Origin: Klebsiella pneumoniae
GTDB taxonomy: Bacteria > Myxococcota_A > UBA796 > GCA-2862545
Direction: 5' to 3'
Assembly (NCBI GenBank): GCA_945861065.1
Contig: CAMASI010000015.1
Location: 1 to 61,151, forward strand
DNA length: 61,151 bases
Shown: in pieces, positions 52,503 to 61,047 of the stretch
Layout of the letters: every line of letters starts with the position of its first letter
Position numbering within the stretch: position 1 is the stretch's first letter
Made by a program: the position numbers and the translations under genes
Notes under the pieces: generated by a model
The model's input: only the letters and a program-made list of their open reading frames with translations
What the model was told of the DNA's origin: nothing
Database searches by the model: none

Positions 52503-53277
52503 ATTGGACGCCCGCACCCGTATCCTCTGCGTGGCGGGTGTCGGCGTTGGCGGACTGTTTCTGGATCAGCCATTGGCGCTCGGGATCTGGGCGGCCGTTC
52601 CCACCGTGGCGGCCCTGTCCCGGATGGCTGCCGCGGTCAGGCCTGCGTTCGCCCTCGTTGTGCTGAGCCTCGTGTGGTCGGCAACGCTGTCCCAAGGCCT
52701 GTTCTATGGCGATGTTCCTCGTCACCCGGCTATGAGTCTGGGCCCGGTGACGTTGTGGAAGGAGGGACTCGGGTGGGGGCTGGTTCAGAGCCTGCGCATC
52801 GTGGCGTCGGCGTCTGCAGCGGCGTGGTTGGTCAGCGCCACGTCGCCGGACGCGTTGTTGCGCGGCCTGCTCGGGCTGCGCGTGCCGGCCGGTGCCGCCG
52901 TCATGGCCGTGGCCGCGCTTCGAACCTTGCCCACCGTTCTCTCGGAGGGCAAATCTGCGCTTCGTGCACGGCGGCAGCGTCGGCCTCGTGAGGGTCTCGT
53001 CGGTTTGTACTGGGTGCTCGTCCCGCTGGCGGCCCGCACACTACGCCGGGCCACGACCTTGGCAGAAGCGCTGGATGCTCGGGGTTTTGACCCTCTCGTT
53101 ACGAAGCTGGATCCGCCTCAAGCCCTACCGAGACTCGACCGCGGGTTGCTCGGTGTCGGCATGCTCGGTGTGGCGGTTCTCGCGTTCGCGGAATTCCTCT
53201 GGCTGTTGAGGCAGTGGGGCCTGCTTTGGGACCCCAGGTTGGAAGTCTTCTACGTCGCAGCCACGCGTTGGTGGTGA
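52495..53277 (+). CDS. ecfT: ECF transporter T component (CbiQ/EcfT-like)
   Basis: 260 residues. Five to six membrane helices, and the cytoplasmic ARG-type motif EALDARGFDP at residues about 198-207, one of the two coupling motifs by which EcfT contacts the ATPases; a second Ala-Arg-type motif precedes it (EGKSALRARRQRRPREG). Its ATG overlaps the ATPase gene's end by eight bases. Together with the S-like protein it completes an energy-coupling-factor importer for a vitamin or metal; which one cannot be said. Confidence 0.85.
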   Translation: MCELDARTRILCVAGVGVGGLFLDQPLALGIWAAVPTVAALSRMAAAVRPAFALVVLSLVWSATLSQGLFYGDVPRHPAMSLGPVTLWKEGLGWGLVQSLRIVASASAAAWLVSATSPDALLRGLLGLRVPAGAAVMAVAALRTLPTVLSEGKSALRARRQRRPREGLVGLYWVLVPLAARTLRRATTLAEALDARGFDPLVTKLDPPQALPRLDRGLLGVGMLGVAVLAFAEFLWLLRQWGLLWDPRLEVFYVAATRWW

Positions 53278-53320
53278 ACACCGGGACATCGGCAGTGTTA
53301 GGTGAGGCCCTGGAGGCGAC

Positions 53321-53992
53321 ATGTTCGTGTCGGCGGTATTCGTGTTCGGAATGGGTGCGTGCGGTTTGGCGCCTCCCAAGTACCTCGGCGAAGATAGCTA
53401 CGAGTACTTTCCGTTCGACGGGACGCGCACGTGGGAATTCATCAATGCGGACCCCAACGTGTCGTACAAGTTGGTCGTGACCCAACTTGCGGAAACCACG
53501 CTGGTGGATGGCCGCAACGTGTACAGCATCGAGCACGCCGCGGAATGTGTCGCGGCCGATGAGGCCTGCGTCGAGGGCGCAATTCTGCGGACCGTGCGTT
53601 GGTCGAGTTCGGGAACCGACGGGGTCTTCATTCACGGCGTATTGGTGGGGGCTGTGGACGCGGTGTTCGACCCGGCCATCACAGTCGCGAGCGAGAAAAT
53701 GTTAGTGGACGGGGAACCCTGGGAAACCGCCACCTCGGATGGTGACTGGACCAGCGACCTGACGCTGAAAGAGGTCTGCCCGGTGGTGCTGCAAGGCGAC
53801 TGGGAATCCTGCTCCGTGTTTGAAGTGGAGGACGAGGGATCGTCGTCGGCGCATGCAGACATCGCGGGAACGTATTGGGCCAACGTGGGCTACAACGTCG
53901 TGGCCTTCGATCTGACCGACGACGACGTGGACCGCTGGGAGTTGTCATCCGTCGTTTGCGCAGAAAACGATCCGTGCGACGGCGTGTGGTAA
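53321..53992 (+). CDS. Putative lipoprotein, unknown
   Basis: 223 residues. Begins MFVSAVFVFGMGACGLAPP, a possible signal peptide with a lipobox-like GMGAC, so lipid anchoring is possible but the -3 residue (Met) is unusual. GGAGG stands five bases before the ATG. The mature part is acidic and beta-rich, with Cys pairs (AECVAADEACV; NDPCDGVW) that may form disulfides. No family recognised. It follows ecfT after 43 bases in the same direction and may be a co-transcribed accessory, or an independent gene. Confidence 0.6.
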   Translation: MFVSAVFVFGMGACGLAPPKYLGEDSYEYFPFDGTRTWEFINADPNVSYKLVVTQLAETTLVDGRNVYSIEHAAECVAADEACVEGAILRTVRWSSSGTDGVFIHGVLVGAVDAVFDPAITVASEKMLVDGEPWETATSDGDWTSDLTLKEVCPVVLQGDWESCSVFEVEDEGSSSAHADIAGTYWANVGYNVVAFDLTDDDVDRWELSSVVCAENDPCDGVW

Positions 53993-53994
53993 CG

Positions 53995-54019
53995 AAACGG
54001 TTTTCTGAGTGAACCGTTT
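53995..54019 (+). promoter_or_regulatory. Stem-loop around the tgt start codon
   Basis: AAACGGTT (53995-54002) and AACCGTTT (54012-54019) are perfect 8-base inverted repeats that place the GTG start of tgt (54009-54011) in the loop. If it forms in the mRNA it could limit translation of tgt. Confidence 0.4.
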
Positions 54020-55175
54020 TCCCGTAAGCATCGATGGAACCGACGGCGCTGCGCGTGCGACGACGCTGACGCTGGCGCGCGGGACCGTGACAACTCCCTG
54101 CTACATGCCAGTGGGGACCCAGGGCGCCGTGCGTTCCGTGTCGCCACTGCATCTCGCCGATACGGGCACGCAGGTGCTGCTCGCGAACACGTACCATTTG
54201 TCTCAACGACCGGGTGAACAACTCGTAGAGAAGGCCGGTGGGCTTCATCGGTTCATGGCGGTAGACCTGCCCATCCTCACCGACAGCGGGGGCTTTCAGG
54301 TCTTTTCGTTGGACAAGGAGGTGGACGAAGATGGCGTGCGGTTTCGCTACGAGGTGGATGGTCGTCCGACGACGCTCACGGCGGAGCGGTCGATGCAGAT
54401 CCAGCAGGCGCTGGGCAGCGACATCGCCATGGTCTTCGACGAGTGTCTCGCCTTTGGGACGACACGGCCGTACGCGGAACAGAGCGTGGCCCGGACGTCG
54501 CGCTGGGAGGCCCGCTGCAAAGATGCGCATTCCCGCGCCGATCAATCATTGTTTGGCATCGTACAGGGCGGGTTCTGGGCGGATCTGCGCGCAACGAGCG
54601 CACAGGAGATCACCAACATTGGTTTCGACGGCTACGCCGTGGGCGGTCTTTCCGTGGGTGAGGGGCACGAGAAGATGAATCAGGTCCTGGATTGGACCGT
54701 TCCTTACCTTCCCGCCGATCGGCCCCGGTACTTGATGGGCGTGGGCAGGCCGGTGGACCTTGTTGAAGGTGTCGCACGTGGAATCGACATGTTCGACTGC
54801 GTGATCCAAACCCGGCATGCACGGTCAGGGGTCGTGTGGACGTGGCCGGGCCGACTGCGCCTCGGTGATCGCGACTTTCGTCGGGATTTCTACCCCATCG
54901 ACACGAAATGCACCTGCTACACGTGCAAGACATTTAGCCGGGCGTACCTGCACCATTTGTTTCGGGTTGGCGAAATTCTGGCGGCGACACTCGCCTCGAT
55001 TCACAACATCGCGTGGTTCCATCAGTTCATGGCGGCGATGAGGCAATCCATCCTGGAGGGTCGTTTTGAGACGTTCCGCAAGGAGGTCCATGCCGTGTGG
55101 CCGGTCGGGCCGGACCGAGAGCCGCCGGCGGAGCAGGAGGGGCGCAGCGTGGACGCGAGGAAGCGGACCCGATAG
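54009..55175 (+). CDS. tgt: tRNA-guanine transglycosylase
   Basis: 388 residues. Tgt exchanges guanine-34 of Asp, Asn, His and Tyr tRNAs for the queuosine precursor preQ1. Motifs: TDSGGFQVFSL (catalytic Asp), FGIVQGG, YAVGGLSVGEG, DMFDCVIQTRHARSG (nucleophile Asp in DMFDC; the usual PTRNARNG varies) and the zinc site CTCYTC with a downstream His in YLHHL. The gene starts with GTG after a weak ribosome-binding site, inside a small stem-loop. It is followed by infA with 26 bases between. The 20-residue C-terminal extension is basic. Confidence 0.92.
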   Translation: MNRFPVSIDGTDGAARATTLTLARGTVTTPCYMPVGTQGAVRSVSPLHLADTGTQVLLANTYHLSQRPGEQLVEKAGGLHRFMAVDLPILTDSGGFQVFSLDKEVDEDGVRFRYEVDGRPTTLTAERSMQIQQALGSDIAMVFDECLAFGTTRPYAEQSVARTSRWEARCKDAHSRADQSLFGIVQGGFWADLRATSAQEITNIGFDGYAVGGLSVGEGHEKMNQVLDWTVPYLPADRPRYLMGVGRPVDLVEGVARGIDMFDCVIQTRHARSGVVWTWPGRLRLGDRDFRRDFYPIDTKCTCYTCKTFSRAYLHHLFRVGEILAATLASIHNIAWFHQFMAAMRQSILEGRFETFRKEVHAVWPVGPDREPPAEQEGRSVDARKRTR

Positions 55176-55201
55176 CCGCGGCCCCGCAGTGGAAGGCAAG
55201 T

Positions 55202-55420
55202 TTGGCGTCTGACGACCTGATTGAGATCGAGGGGATGATTAAAGAGGTGTTCCCAGGTGGGCACTTCCTCGTGTACACCGACGCTGGAACCGAGGTCCAT
55301 GCCCACCTCGCGGGCAAACTTCGTCGCTTCCGAATCCGCGTCGTGCTCGGCGACAAGGTCACGGTGGCGGTGAGCCCTTATGACCTTTCGAAGGGCCGAA
55401 TCGTCTTCCGCCACAAATAG
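55202..55420 (+). CDS. infA: Translation initiation factor IF-1
   Basis: 72 residues, the standard length. OB-fold pattern: LIEIEGMIKEVFPGGHFLVY, then VHAHLAGKLRRFRIRV and the conserved GDKVTVAVSPYDLSKGRIVFR. The start is TTG at 55202 with GGAAGG five bases upstream; that is the only start giving the family N-terminus MASDDLIEIEG. IF-1 binds the ribosomal A site during initiation. Its position next to tgt rather than in the usual ribosomal cluster is notable. Confidence 0.95.
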   Translation: MASDDLIEIEGMIKEVFPGGHFLVYTDAGTEVHAHLAGKLRRFRIRVVLGDKVTVAVSPYDLSKGRIVFRHK

Positions 55421-55439
55421 AGCGGGTAGGCGGACCCCT

Positions 55440-56699
55440 TCAGGCGGCAGCTTCCGTTTTTGCAACGACGGCCGCGACCACAAGGTCGCCCGCGACGTTG
55501 ACCGTTGTCCTGCACATGTCGAGGATCCGGTCCACGCCGATCAACAGGGCCAACGCTTCGGGCGGAACGCCGACCTGAGCCAGCACGAGCGCCACGAACG
55601 GCAATGACCCTGACGGAATGCCTGCAGTCCCGATCCCCGAGGCGATCGCCATGCCCATCACCTGGATCTGCTGTCCAAGCGTGAGGTCCACGCCGAAGAC
55701 CTGGGCAAGGAACAGCACGGCGACGCCTTCGAAGAGCGCCGTCCCGTTCTGATTCGCGGTCGCGCCGACCGTGAGGACGAAGCTAGCGACCGAACGCGGA
55801 ATGCCGAGTCCTGTCTCGGCGACCCGCAGCGCCGTGGGCAAGGTCGCATTGGACGAAGACGTCGAGAACGCCGTCAGCAGCACCTCTCGGGCGTCAGACC
55901 AGAATCGGATGGGGTTGCGGCCCGCGAAGATCAACAGGGGGGTGTAGACCCCGAACATCTGCACCAGCAGCGTGCCGATCACGAGTAAGGCGAAGGTACC
56001 GACGGCGAGGAGGAGATCGAAGCCGAAACTGGCGCCCAGGGTGAAGAGCAGAAGGCCTACGCAGACGGGGGCCAACGCCATCGCCCAACCCACGACCACG
56101 GTGGCGATGGCGAGCACGCCTTCGAGCAGATCCACCACGGGCTTGCGCCTCGCCTCGCCCACAGCGAGCAGCGCCATGCCGGTGAGCACCGCGGTCAGGA
56201 GCAGGCCGAGCATGTCCGGCGGGACGGCGGCGGCGGCGGCGATGGGGTTGCGTGGGAGCAGGTCGACGAGGATTCCGAGGGGCCCCTGATCCGACTGGGG
56301 CATCGCGGTGAGTTTGCCGGCGTCGGTCGCAAATCGGGCCACCAGGGCGTCGCGTGTGGCGGGATCGAGACGTTCGCCGGGGCGCACCAGGGCCGCGGCG
56401 CCGAGCCCGAGCACCACCGAGATGGTGGACACGAACAGCGTCAACAGCAGGGTTCGCCCGCCCATCCGTCCTACCCGCGTCAAATCCCCGAGACCGGCGA
56501 CACCGGAAGCGACGGACGCAAACACCAGCGGCACAACGATGAGCAGCAACAGGCGCAGGAAAAGGCGCCCTCCTGGCTCGGCCACCTGATGGACGAAACC
56601 TTGAAGCGCGGGGTGGTCGGTCCCCAGAAGAGCGCGCGCTGCGAGGCCGCTCAACAGCCCCAGCAACGCGCCGATGGCGATGGCGCGTGGTCCGCGCAT
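55440..56699 (-). CDS. Dicarboxylate/amino-acid:cation symporter (DAACS)
   Basis: 419 residues with eight membrane helices and re-entrant loops, as in GltP/DctA. The serine-rich loop reads STSSSNATLPTALR, and the cation-binding segment GATANQNGTALFEG corresponds to the canonical NMDGT but reads NQNGT (Asn for Asp), which may alter the coupling ion. Substrate: probably Glu/Asp or C4-dicarboxylate. Start ATG at 56699 overlaps the acyl-CoA dehydrogenase stop as TGATG, so the two are co-translated. Convergent with infA across 19 bases. Confidence 0.85.
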   Translation of the reverse strand: MRGPRAIAIGALLGLLSGLAARALLGTDHPALQGFVHQVAEPGGRLFLRLLLLIVVPLVFASVASGVAGLGDLTRVGRMGGRTLLLTLFVSTISVVLGLGAAALVRPGERLDPATRDALVARFATDAGKLTAMPQSDQGPLGILVDLLPRNPIAAAAAVPPDMLGLLLTAVLTGMALLAVGEARRKPVVDLLEGVLAIATVVVGWAMALAPVCVGLLLFTLGASFGFDLLLAVGTFALLVIGTLLVQMFGVYTPLLIFAGRNPIRFWSDAREVLLTAFSTSSSNATLPTALRVAETGLGIPRSVASFVLTVGATANQNGTALFEGVAVLFLAQVFGVDLTLGQQIQVMGMAIASGIGTAGIPSGSLPFVALVLAQVGVPPEALALLIGVDRILDMCRTTVNVAGDLVVAAVVAKTEAAA

Positions 56700-57889
56700 C
56701 AGTAGGAGCGCGGCAGGCCCATGTCGTGTTCTGCGACGTAGGACAGGATCAATTCATTGTTGATGGGTGCCGTCTGCAGAAGGCGAGCGCTTTCGAAAAG
56801 CCAGATGATGCCGTACTCTTCGGAGAAGCCGTAGCCGCCGTGGGTCTGAATCGCGCGGTCCACCGCCTCCATGACCATGCGGCTGGATTCGTACTTCGCG
56901 TGGTTTGCGTAGCTTCCGACCTCTCTCGGATCTTTCTTCACGTCGAAGGCCCACGCCGCCCGACGAACCAGGAGTTGGCACGCTTCCAGCCAGACCCGGG
57001 CGCGGGCAAGGGGATGGGCCACACCTTGGTAGGCGCCGATCGGGGTGTTGCGGAACAGCTTGCGGGTGTTCGCGTACTCGACGGAACGCTGGAGCGCGTA
57101 GCGTGCCATGCCGCACGCGATGGCGGCCGCGGTGATTCGTTCGGGATTGAGGCTGGTGAACATCACCATACTTCCCATGTCCGGTTCGCCGACGATGTCG
57201 CCGCCGTCCACGTACACGTCGTCGAAGTACACCATGGACTGCGTCATCCCTTCGATTCCGTGCGTGGGGATCGGGGTGAGCGAGATGCCGGGCGACTTCG
57301 TATCGATGAAAAACAAGGCCAGGCCGAACGCCTTGGGCAGCCCTTTGGCCTCGATGTCCTGCCGCGTTGTGGTTCGGCAGACGACCAACATCTTATCTGC
57401 GACGTCGGCGCCGGTAATGAAGGCTTTTTGACCGTTCAGACGCCACCCGGTTCCGTCGCGTTTGGCCGTGGTGCTCATGCGGAAGGCGTTGCTACCAGCG
57501 TCGGGCTCCGTGATGGCGAAACAACACTTGATGGCGCCATTCGCGATGCCAGGCAGCACCCGTTGCTTGAGGTCCTCAGACCCGGCGTTGAGAATTGCTG
57601 TCGCGTCCATGGTTCCCAACACGACGAAGGCGTTGCCGAATCCCAAAGCGGCCATTTCTTCAATCGCGAGGCTGGCAGCGACCAGACCGAGGCCGTTGCC
57701 GCCGTACGCTTCAGGGATGACACAACCCATCACGCCTTGGTCACACAGCAATTGCCACAAGTCGGCGGGGAATTCTTTGTCCACGTGCACCATGCGACGC
57801 CAACGGGCATGGTGTTCGGTGGTGGAGGCCAACGCGGTGCGAACGGCGTCAGCAACCATTCGTTCAGACTCGGTCGGGTCGAAGTTCAC
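56699..57889 (-). CDS. Acyl-CoA dehydrogenase family protein
   Basis: 396 residues, normal length. FAD-dependent alpha-beta oxidation of acyl-CoA. Motifs: FAITEPDAGSNAF (FAD/substrate loop), IERITAA-like PERITAAAIACGMA, and THGGYGFSEEYGI near the end. The IYEGT segment that carries the catalytic Glu in medium-chain enzymes is absent (TAPINN stands there), so the base must come from elsewhere, as in isovaleryl-type enzymes, or the activity differs. GTG start at 57889; the longer frame upstream has no conserved N-terminus. Coupled to the symporter gene. Confidence 0.85.
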   Translation of the reverse strand: MNFDPTESERMVADAVRTALASTTEHHARWRRMVHVDKEFPADLWQLLCDQGVMGCVIPEAYGGNGLGLVAASLAIEEMAALGFGNAFVVLGTMDATAILNAGSEDLKQRVLPGIANGAIKCCFAITEPDAGSNAFRMSTTAKRDGTGWRLNGQKAFITGADVADKMLVVCRTTTRQDIEAKGLPKAFGLALFFIDTKSPGISLTPIPTHGIEGMTQSMVYFDDVYVDGGDIVGEPDMGSMVMFTSLNPERITAAAIACGMARYALQRSVEYANTRKLFRNTPIGAYQGVAHPLARARVWLEACQLLVRRAAWAFDVKKDPREVGSYANHAKYESSRMVMEAVDRAIQTHGGYGFSEEYGIIWLFESARLLQTAPINNELILSYVAEHDMGLPRSY

Positions 57890-58049
57890 GGGTGCTCCGG
57901 GGTAGCACCCACATACAACGCGCGCCGACGCAGCGCCCCCGTTGGGCCCCTCGGACGGTCCATCCGTTCGAGGGAACCCTGGAGGGGCGTCCCAACCAGC
58001 CAAGGCCGGCACCCCATCATCGGAGTTCCGTCATTTCCCTGTAGGAAAT

Positions 58050-58472
58050 TCAGCAGGGACGTGCGATGACCAGGATGACGATCACGATCATGAGCACCGT
58101 CGGAACTTCGTTGAGCAGGCGGAAAACGCGGTGGGAGGTCCCCTGCGGGTCTGCGAGGAGACGCAACCGGACGACGGTCGCGTGAACGTGATTTAGGACC
58201 AGCAACGCGACCGCGACGAGTTTGGCCCGCATGAACGCTTGGTCGAGAAGTGCGGGCTGTAGGACGAGCATCGTTGCGCCCGTGGCCAACGCCAACAACG
58301 CCGCTGGGTGCGTGATCGCGTGGAGCAACCGCCGCTCCATCACTTCGAAGCGGCTGCGAACGACGGGTTCCGCCTCCATCGCATGGTAGACGTAGAGGCG
58401 CCAAAGGTACAACAAACCAGCCATCCACGAGATGATGGCCATCACGTGCACGGCTTTGACCCAGAGGTACAT
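58050..58472 (-). CDS. hemJ: Protoporphyrinogen IX oxidase HemJ-like
   Basis: 140 residues, four membrane helices. The N-terminal MYLWVKAVHVMAIISWMAGL with LYLWRLYVYH and the later conserved His/Arg positions match HemJ (YfeX-independent protoporphyrinogen oxidase, DUF/UPF0093), which makes protoporphyrin IX for ferrochelatase. The ATG at 58472 starts the family N-terminus exactly; longer frames would run into the recQ upstream region. 160 bases separate it from the acyl-CoA dehydrogenase gene. It is divergent from recQ. Confidence 0.88.
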   Translation of the reverse strand: MYLWVKAVHVMAIISWMAGLLYLWRLYVYHAMEAEPVVRSRFEVMERRLLHAITHPAALLALATGATMLVLQPALLDQAFMRAKLVAVALLVLNHVHATVVRLRLLADPQGTSHRVFRLLNEVPTVLMIVIVILVIARPC

Positions 58473-58517
58473 GCAGTCTGATGTACGCCGGTCGGGTCGC
58501 GCAGGCGAGGGGGGTGA

Positions 58518-58547
58518 GGGCACCCCGAAAACGGGTTCGGGGCGCCC
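58518..58547. repeat. 12-bp hairpin in the hemJ-recQ divergent region
   Basis: GGGCACCCCGAA and TTCGGGGCGCCC pair at 11 of 12 positions around AACGGG. Outer CGCAGG/CCTGCG (58500-58505 and 58546-58551) extend it loosely. It lies 46 bases upstream of hemJ and about 125 upstream of recQ. Confidence 0.6.
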
Positions 58548-58673
58548 TGCGACGGCCCCCCCGAGCCGTTGCATTCCTACAGTAGGGGGCGATCCCCTGT
58601 GAGTCCACGGATAAACGGAAGTCTTTTGTGGGAAGTCGACGCGGCGCGGACGACGGATGTAGAACGCTGGGCC

Positions 58674-61001
58674 ATGGACCTCGAACTGCTCCTGTCTGAA
58701 CGATTCGGATTCCCTGCCTTTCGGCCTGGGCAGCTGGAACCCGTGGAGCACGTGACGGGTGGTGGCGACGCACTGGTCGTGATGCCTACCGGAGCTGGTA
58801 AGTCGCTGTGTTTTCAGGTTCCCGCGTTGGCGAGAGGCGGGACCACGATCGTGGTCAGCCCGTTGATTGCGCTGATGAAGGACCAGGTCGATGCGCTTGT
58901 GGCCAAAAGCGTTCGGGCGACGTTCCTGAACAGCTCGCTGGGACGAGAGGCTTACCAATCGCGCTGTGATGACGTCAAAGCCGGGCGGGTGGAGCTGCTG
59001 TACGTGGCTCCGGAACGATTCACTCCGGCCTTCCTCGAATTTCTCCGCACCGTCGACATCCGCTTGCTGGCGATCGATGAAGCCCACTGTGTGAGCCAAT
59101 GGGGACACGACTTTCGACCGGAGTACCTCAAACTCGGACGCGTGCGCGAGGCGCTGAAGTGCCCGCCCACGATCGCGTTGACCGCGACCGCGACGCCCAC
59201 GGTGCGTCTCGACATCTTGCGCGTGCTTGGCATCACGAATGCGCCGGTGTTCATTCGTGGCTTTGACCGAGAGAATTTGCTGCTGGAGGTCATCGCCGTC
59301 AGTGGCCGCAAGGAGAAGGAGTCTCTACTTCCCGAACTCGCGACCCCGGGTCCGACACTCGTGTATGCGGCGACGCGGGCGAACGTGGAGAAAGCGGGCG
59401 CTGCGCTGGCGGAAGCGGGTGTGAAGGCGGCCATTTACCACGCTGGATTGGATGGCGCGCAACGGACGGCGGTGCAAGAGGCCTTTCTGTCGGGAGCGAT
59501 CAACGTCGTCGTTGCGACCAATGCCTTCGGGATGGGCATCGACAAACGGGACATTCGTGCCATCGTGCACGTGGACATGCCGGGTTCGGTGGAGTCGTAC
59601 TACCAGGAGATTGGCCGCGCGGGTCGAGATGGTCGAACGAGTCGGGCGGTCCTGTTGCACCACGCGAGCGACGCCAAGATCCACGAGTTCTTTATTGACG
59701 GCTCCCATCCCCCCGCTGAGTGGGTGTTTCGGATGTGGGAGCACTTGGTGGACCGAGGCGAGAACCCAGTGTTCGCCACGCTCGACGACCTCGCCCTGTG
59801 TTTGCCGTCGGAAGGAGGGGAACGCGCGGCGGGCGCGTGTATCCACACGCTGGTGCGAGAAGGACGGGCGCGACGGATTCATTCGACCGACCGCCAAGCC
59901 CAACTCGTTCGCGTGGCCGCCGTTGGCCCTGCCGTGTCGGGCCTGAGGGCGAAGGTGTGGCGACGCGTCATTGAATCCGCCCCGGAGCTGGGCGACCGCG
60001 TCTCGTTTCAGCCGGACGATTGGGCCGGGGAGTTGGGGATTGAGCGAGACGCACTCGTGTCCGCGTTGCGCGCCTTGGACGAACGCGGACTCATTCAGTA
60101 CCAGGCGGCAGATCGCGTAGGCGGTGTCGAGCTGATCGGGCCAGAGGAGCCCCTCAAGTTGGACGAGGCGCGCTTACGCGACCTTCGGAATCGGGAGTAC
60201 GCGCGCCTGGACAAGATGTGCGCCTATGTGGGTGCGCCGTGTCGGCGTCGCTACTTGATTGCCTACTTTGGCGAGACACCGGCATTTGAGCGTTGCGGCA
60301 CCTGCGATTCATGCCGTGCGGGGCGCCCACTCAACGAGGAGCGCGTGCTGTCGCCGGACGAAGAAGCAGCAGTCGTCAAGGTCCTCGCCTGCCTCGCACG
60401 CATGAACCGGGCGAAAGCCCAAGAGGCCTGGGGCGTGGACCTGCTGACCAAAGTGCTCGTTGGGTCGTCGGAAGAGAAGGTGCGCAAGTGGGGATTTGGC
60501 GCGCTTTCAACCTTCGGGATTCTCAAGACCTGGACGACGGGCGAGGTCGGGGAGCTGATCGATACGATGGCGGAGGTGGCGTTGTTGGAAATGCGGCGAA
60601 CGACAAGACGAATCGAGGGGAAGGAGCGCACGTACCGGGAGGTGGCGCTGCTGCCGCGCTCCTGGGCAGTGATGCGCCGGGAAGAAACGGGTTTGGTGCT
60701 GCCCTTTCCCATGGGAGCGCGGGCTCGGTTGTCTCGACAGCAACCGCACGTCGCGACCAAAGCAGCGAGGCCTGTGACGGTGGACGCTGTGGGACAGGCG
60801 CTTCGTGACGTGCGCACGCGGCTGGCGGCATCGCGGGAGGTGCCTGCCTATGTGGTGGCGTCGAACCAGACCCTGGACGAGATGGCGCGGCTGCGACCGC
60901 TGTCGCGTCGGGCTTTGCAAGAAGTGCATGGCATGGGCCCGATCCGCGTGCACCTGTACGGGGACGCGTTTTTGGAAGTGCTCAAACGCGCCGACGTCTA
61001 G
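58674..61001 (+). CDS. recQ: ATP-dependent DNA helicase RecQ
   Basis: 775 residues. SF2 helicase core: MPTGAGKSLCFQVPAL (Walker A), IDEAHCVSQWGHDFRPEY (DEAH), TALTATATPT, GRAGRDGR; the RQC zinc site is YVGAPCRRR to CGTCDSC (three of four Cys in CGTCDSC plus CAYVGAPC), then a winged helix, and a C-terminal HRDC domain (LDEMARLRPLSRRALQEVHG). It unwinds DNA at forks and in RecF-pathway repair. I chose the ATG at 58674, which starts MDLELLLSERFG as in other RecQ proteins; a start at 58569 adds 35 unconserved residues. Length exceeds E. coli RecQ by about 165 residues between RQC and HRDC. Confidence 0.93.
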   Translation: MDLELLLSERFGFPAFRPGQLEPVEHVTGGGDALVVMPTGAGKSLCFQVPALARGGTTIVVSPLIALMKDQVDALVAKSVRATFLNSSLGREAYQSRCDDVKAGRVELLYVAPERFTPAFLEFLRTVDIRLLAIDEAHCVSQWGHDFRPEYLKLGRVREALKCPPTIALTATATPTVRLDILRVLGITNAPVFIRGFDRENLLLEVIAVSGRKEKESLLPELATPGPTLVYAATRANVEKAGAALAEAGVKAAIYHAGLDGAQRTAVQEAFLSGAINVVVATNAFGMGIDKRDIRAIVHVDMPGSVESYYQEIGRAGRDGRTSRAVLLHHASDAKIHEFFIDGSHPPAEWVFRMWEHLVDRGENPVFATLDDLALCLPSEGGERAAGACIHTLVREGRARRIHSTDRQAQLVRVAAVGPAVSGLRAKVWRRVIESAPELGDRVSFQPDDWAGELGIERDALVSALRALDERGLIQYQAADRVGGVELIGPEEPLKLDEARLRDLRNREYARLDKMCAYVGAPCRRRYLIAYFGETPAFERCGTCDSCRAGRPLNEERVLSPDEEAAVVKVLACLARMNRAKAQEAWGVDLLTKVLVGSSEEKVRKWGFGALSTFGILKTWTTGEVGELIDTMAEVALLEMRRTTRRIEGKERTYREVALLPRSWAVMRREETGLVLPFPMGARARLSRQQPHVATKAARPVTVDAVGQALRDVRTRLAASREVPAYVVASNQTLDEMARLRPLSRRALQEVHGMGPIRVHLYGDAFLEVLKRADV

Positions 61002-61012
61002 ACCTCGAACAA

Positions 61013-61047
61013 GCTGTCAGCTGTCAGCCGTTAGCGGTTAGCTCGAA
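61013..61047. repeat. Heptameric tandem repeat after recQ
   Basis: Five seven-base units in register: GCTGTCA, GCTGTCA, GCCGTTA, GCGGTTA, GCTCGAA. They begin 12 bases past the recQ stop. Heptad arrays of this type occur between genes in several phyla and may be copies of a dispersed element. The remaining bases to 61151 show nothing recognisable. Confidence 0.6.

Noticed and set aside
56687-58069. 460-codon plus-strand frame opposite the acyl-CoA dehydrogenase
   Set aside because: Antisense to a gene with full family motifs; its own translation is unlike any protein family.
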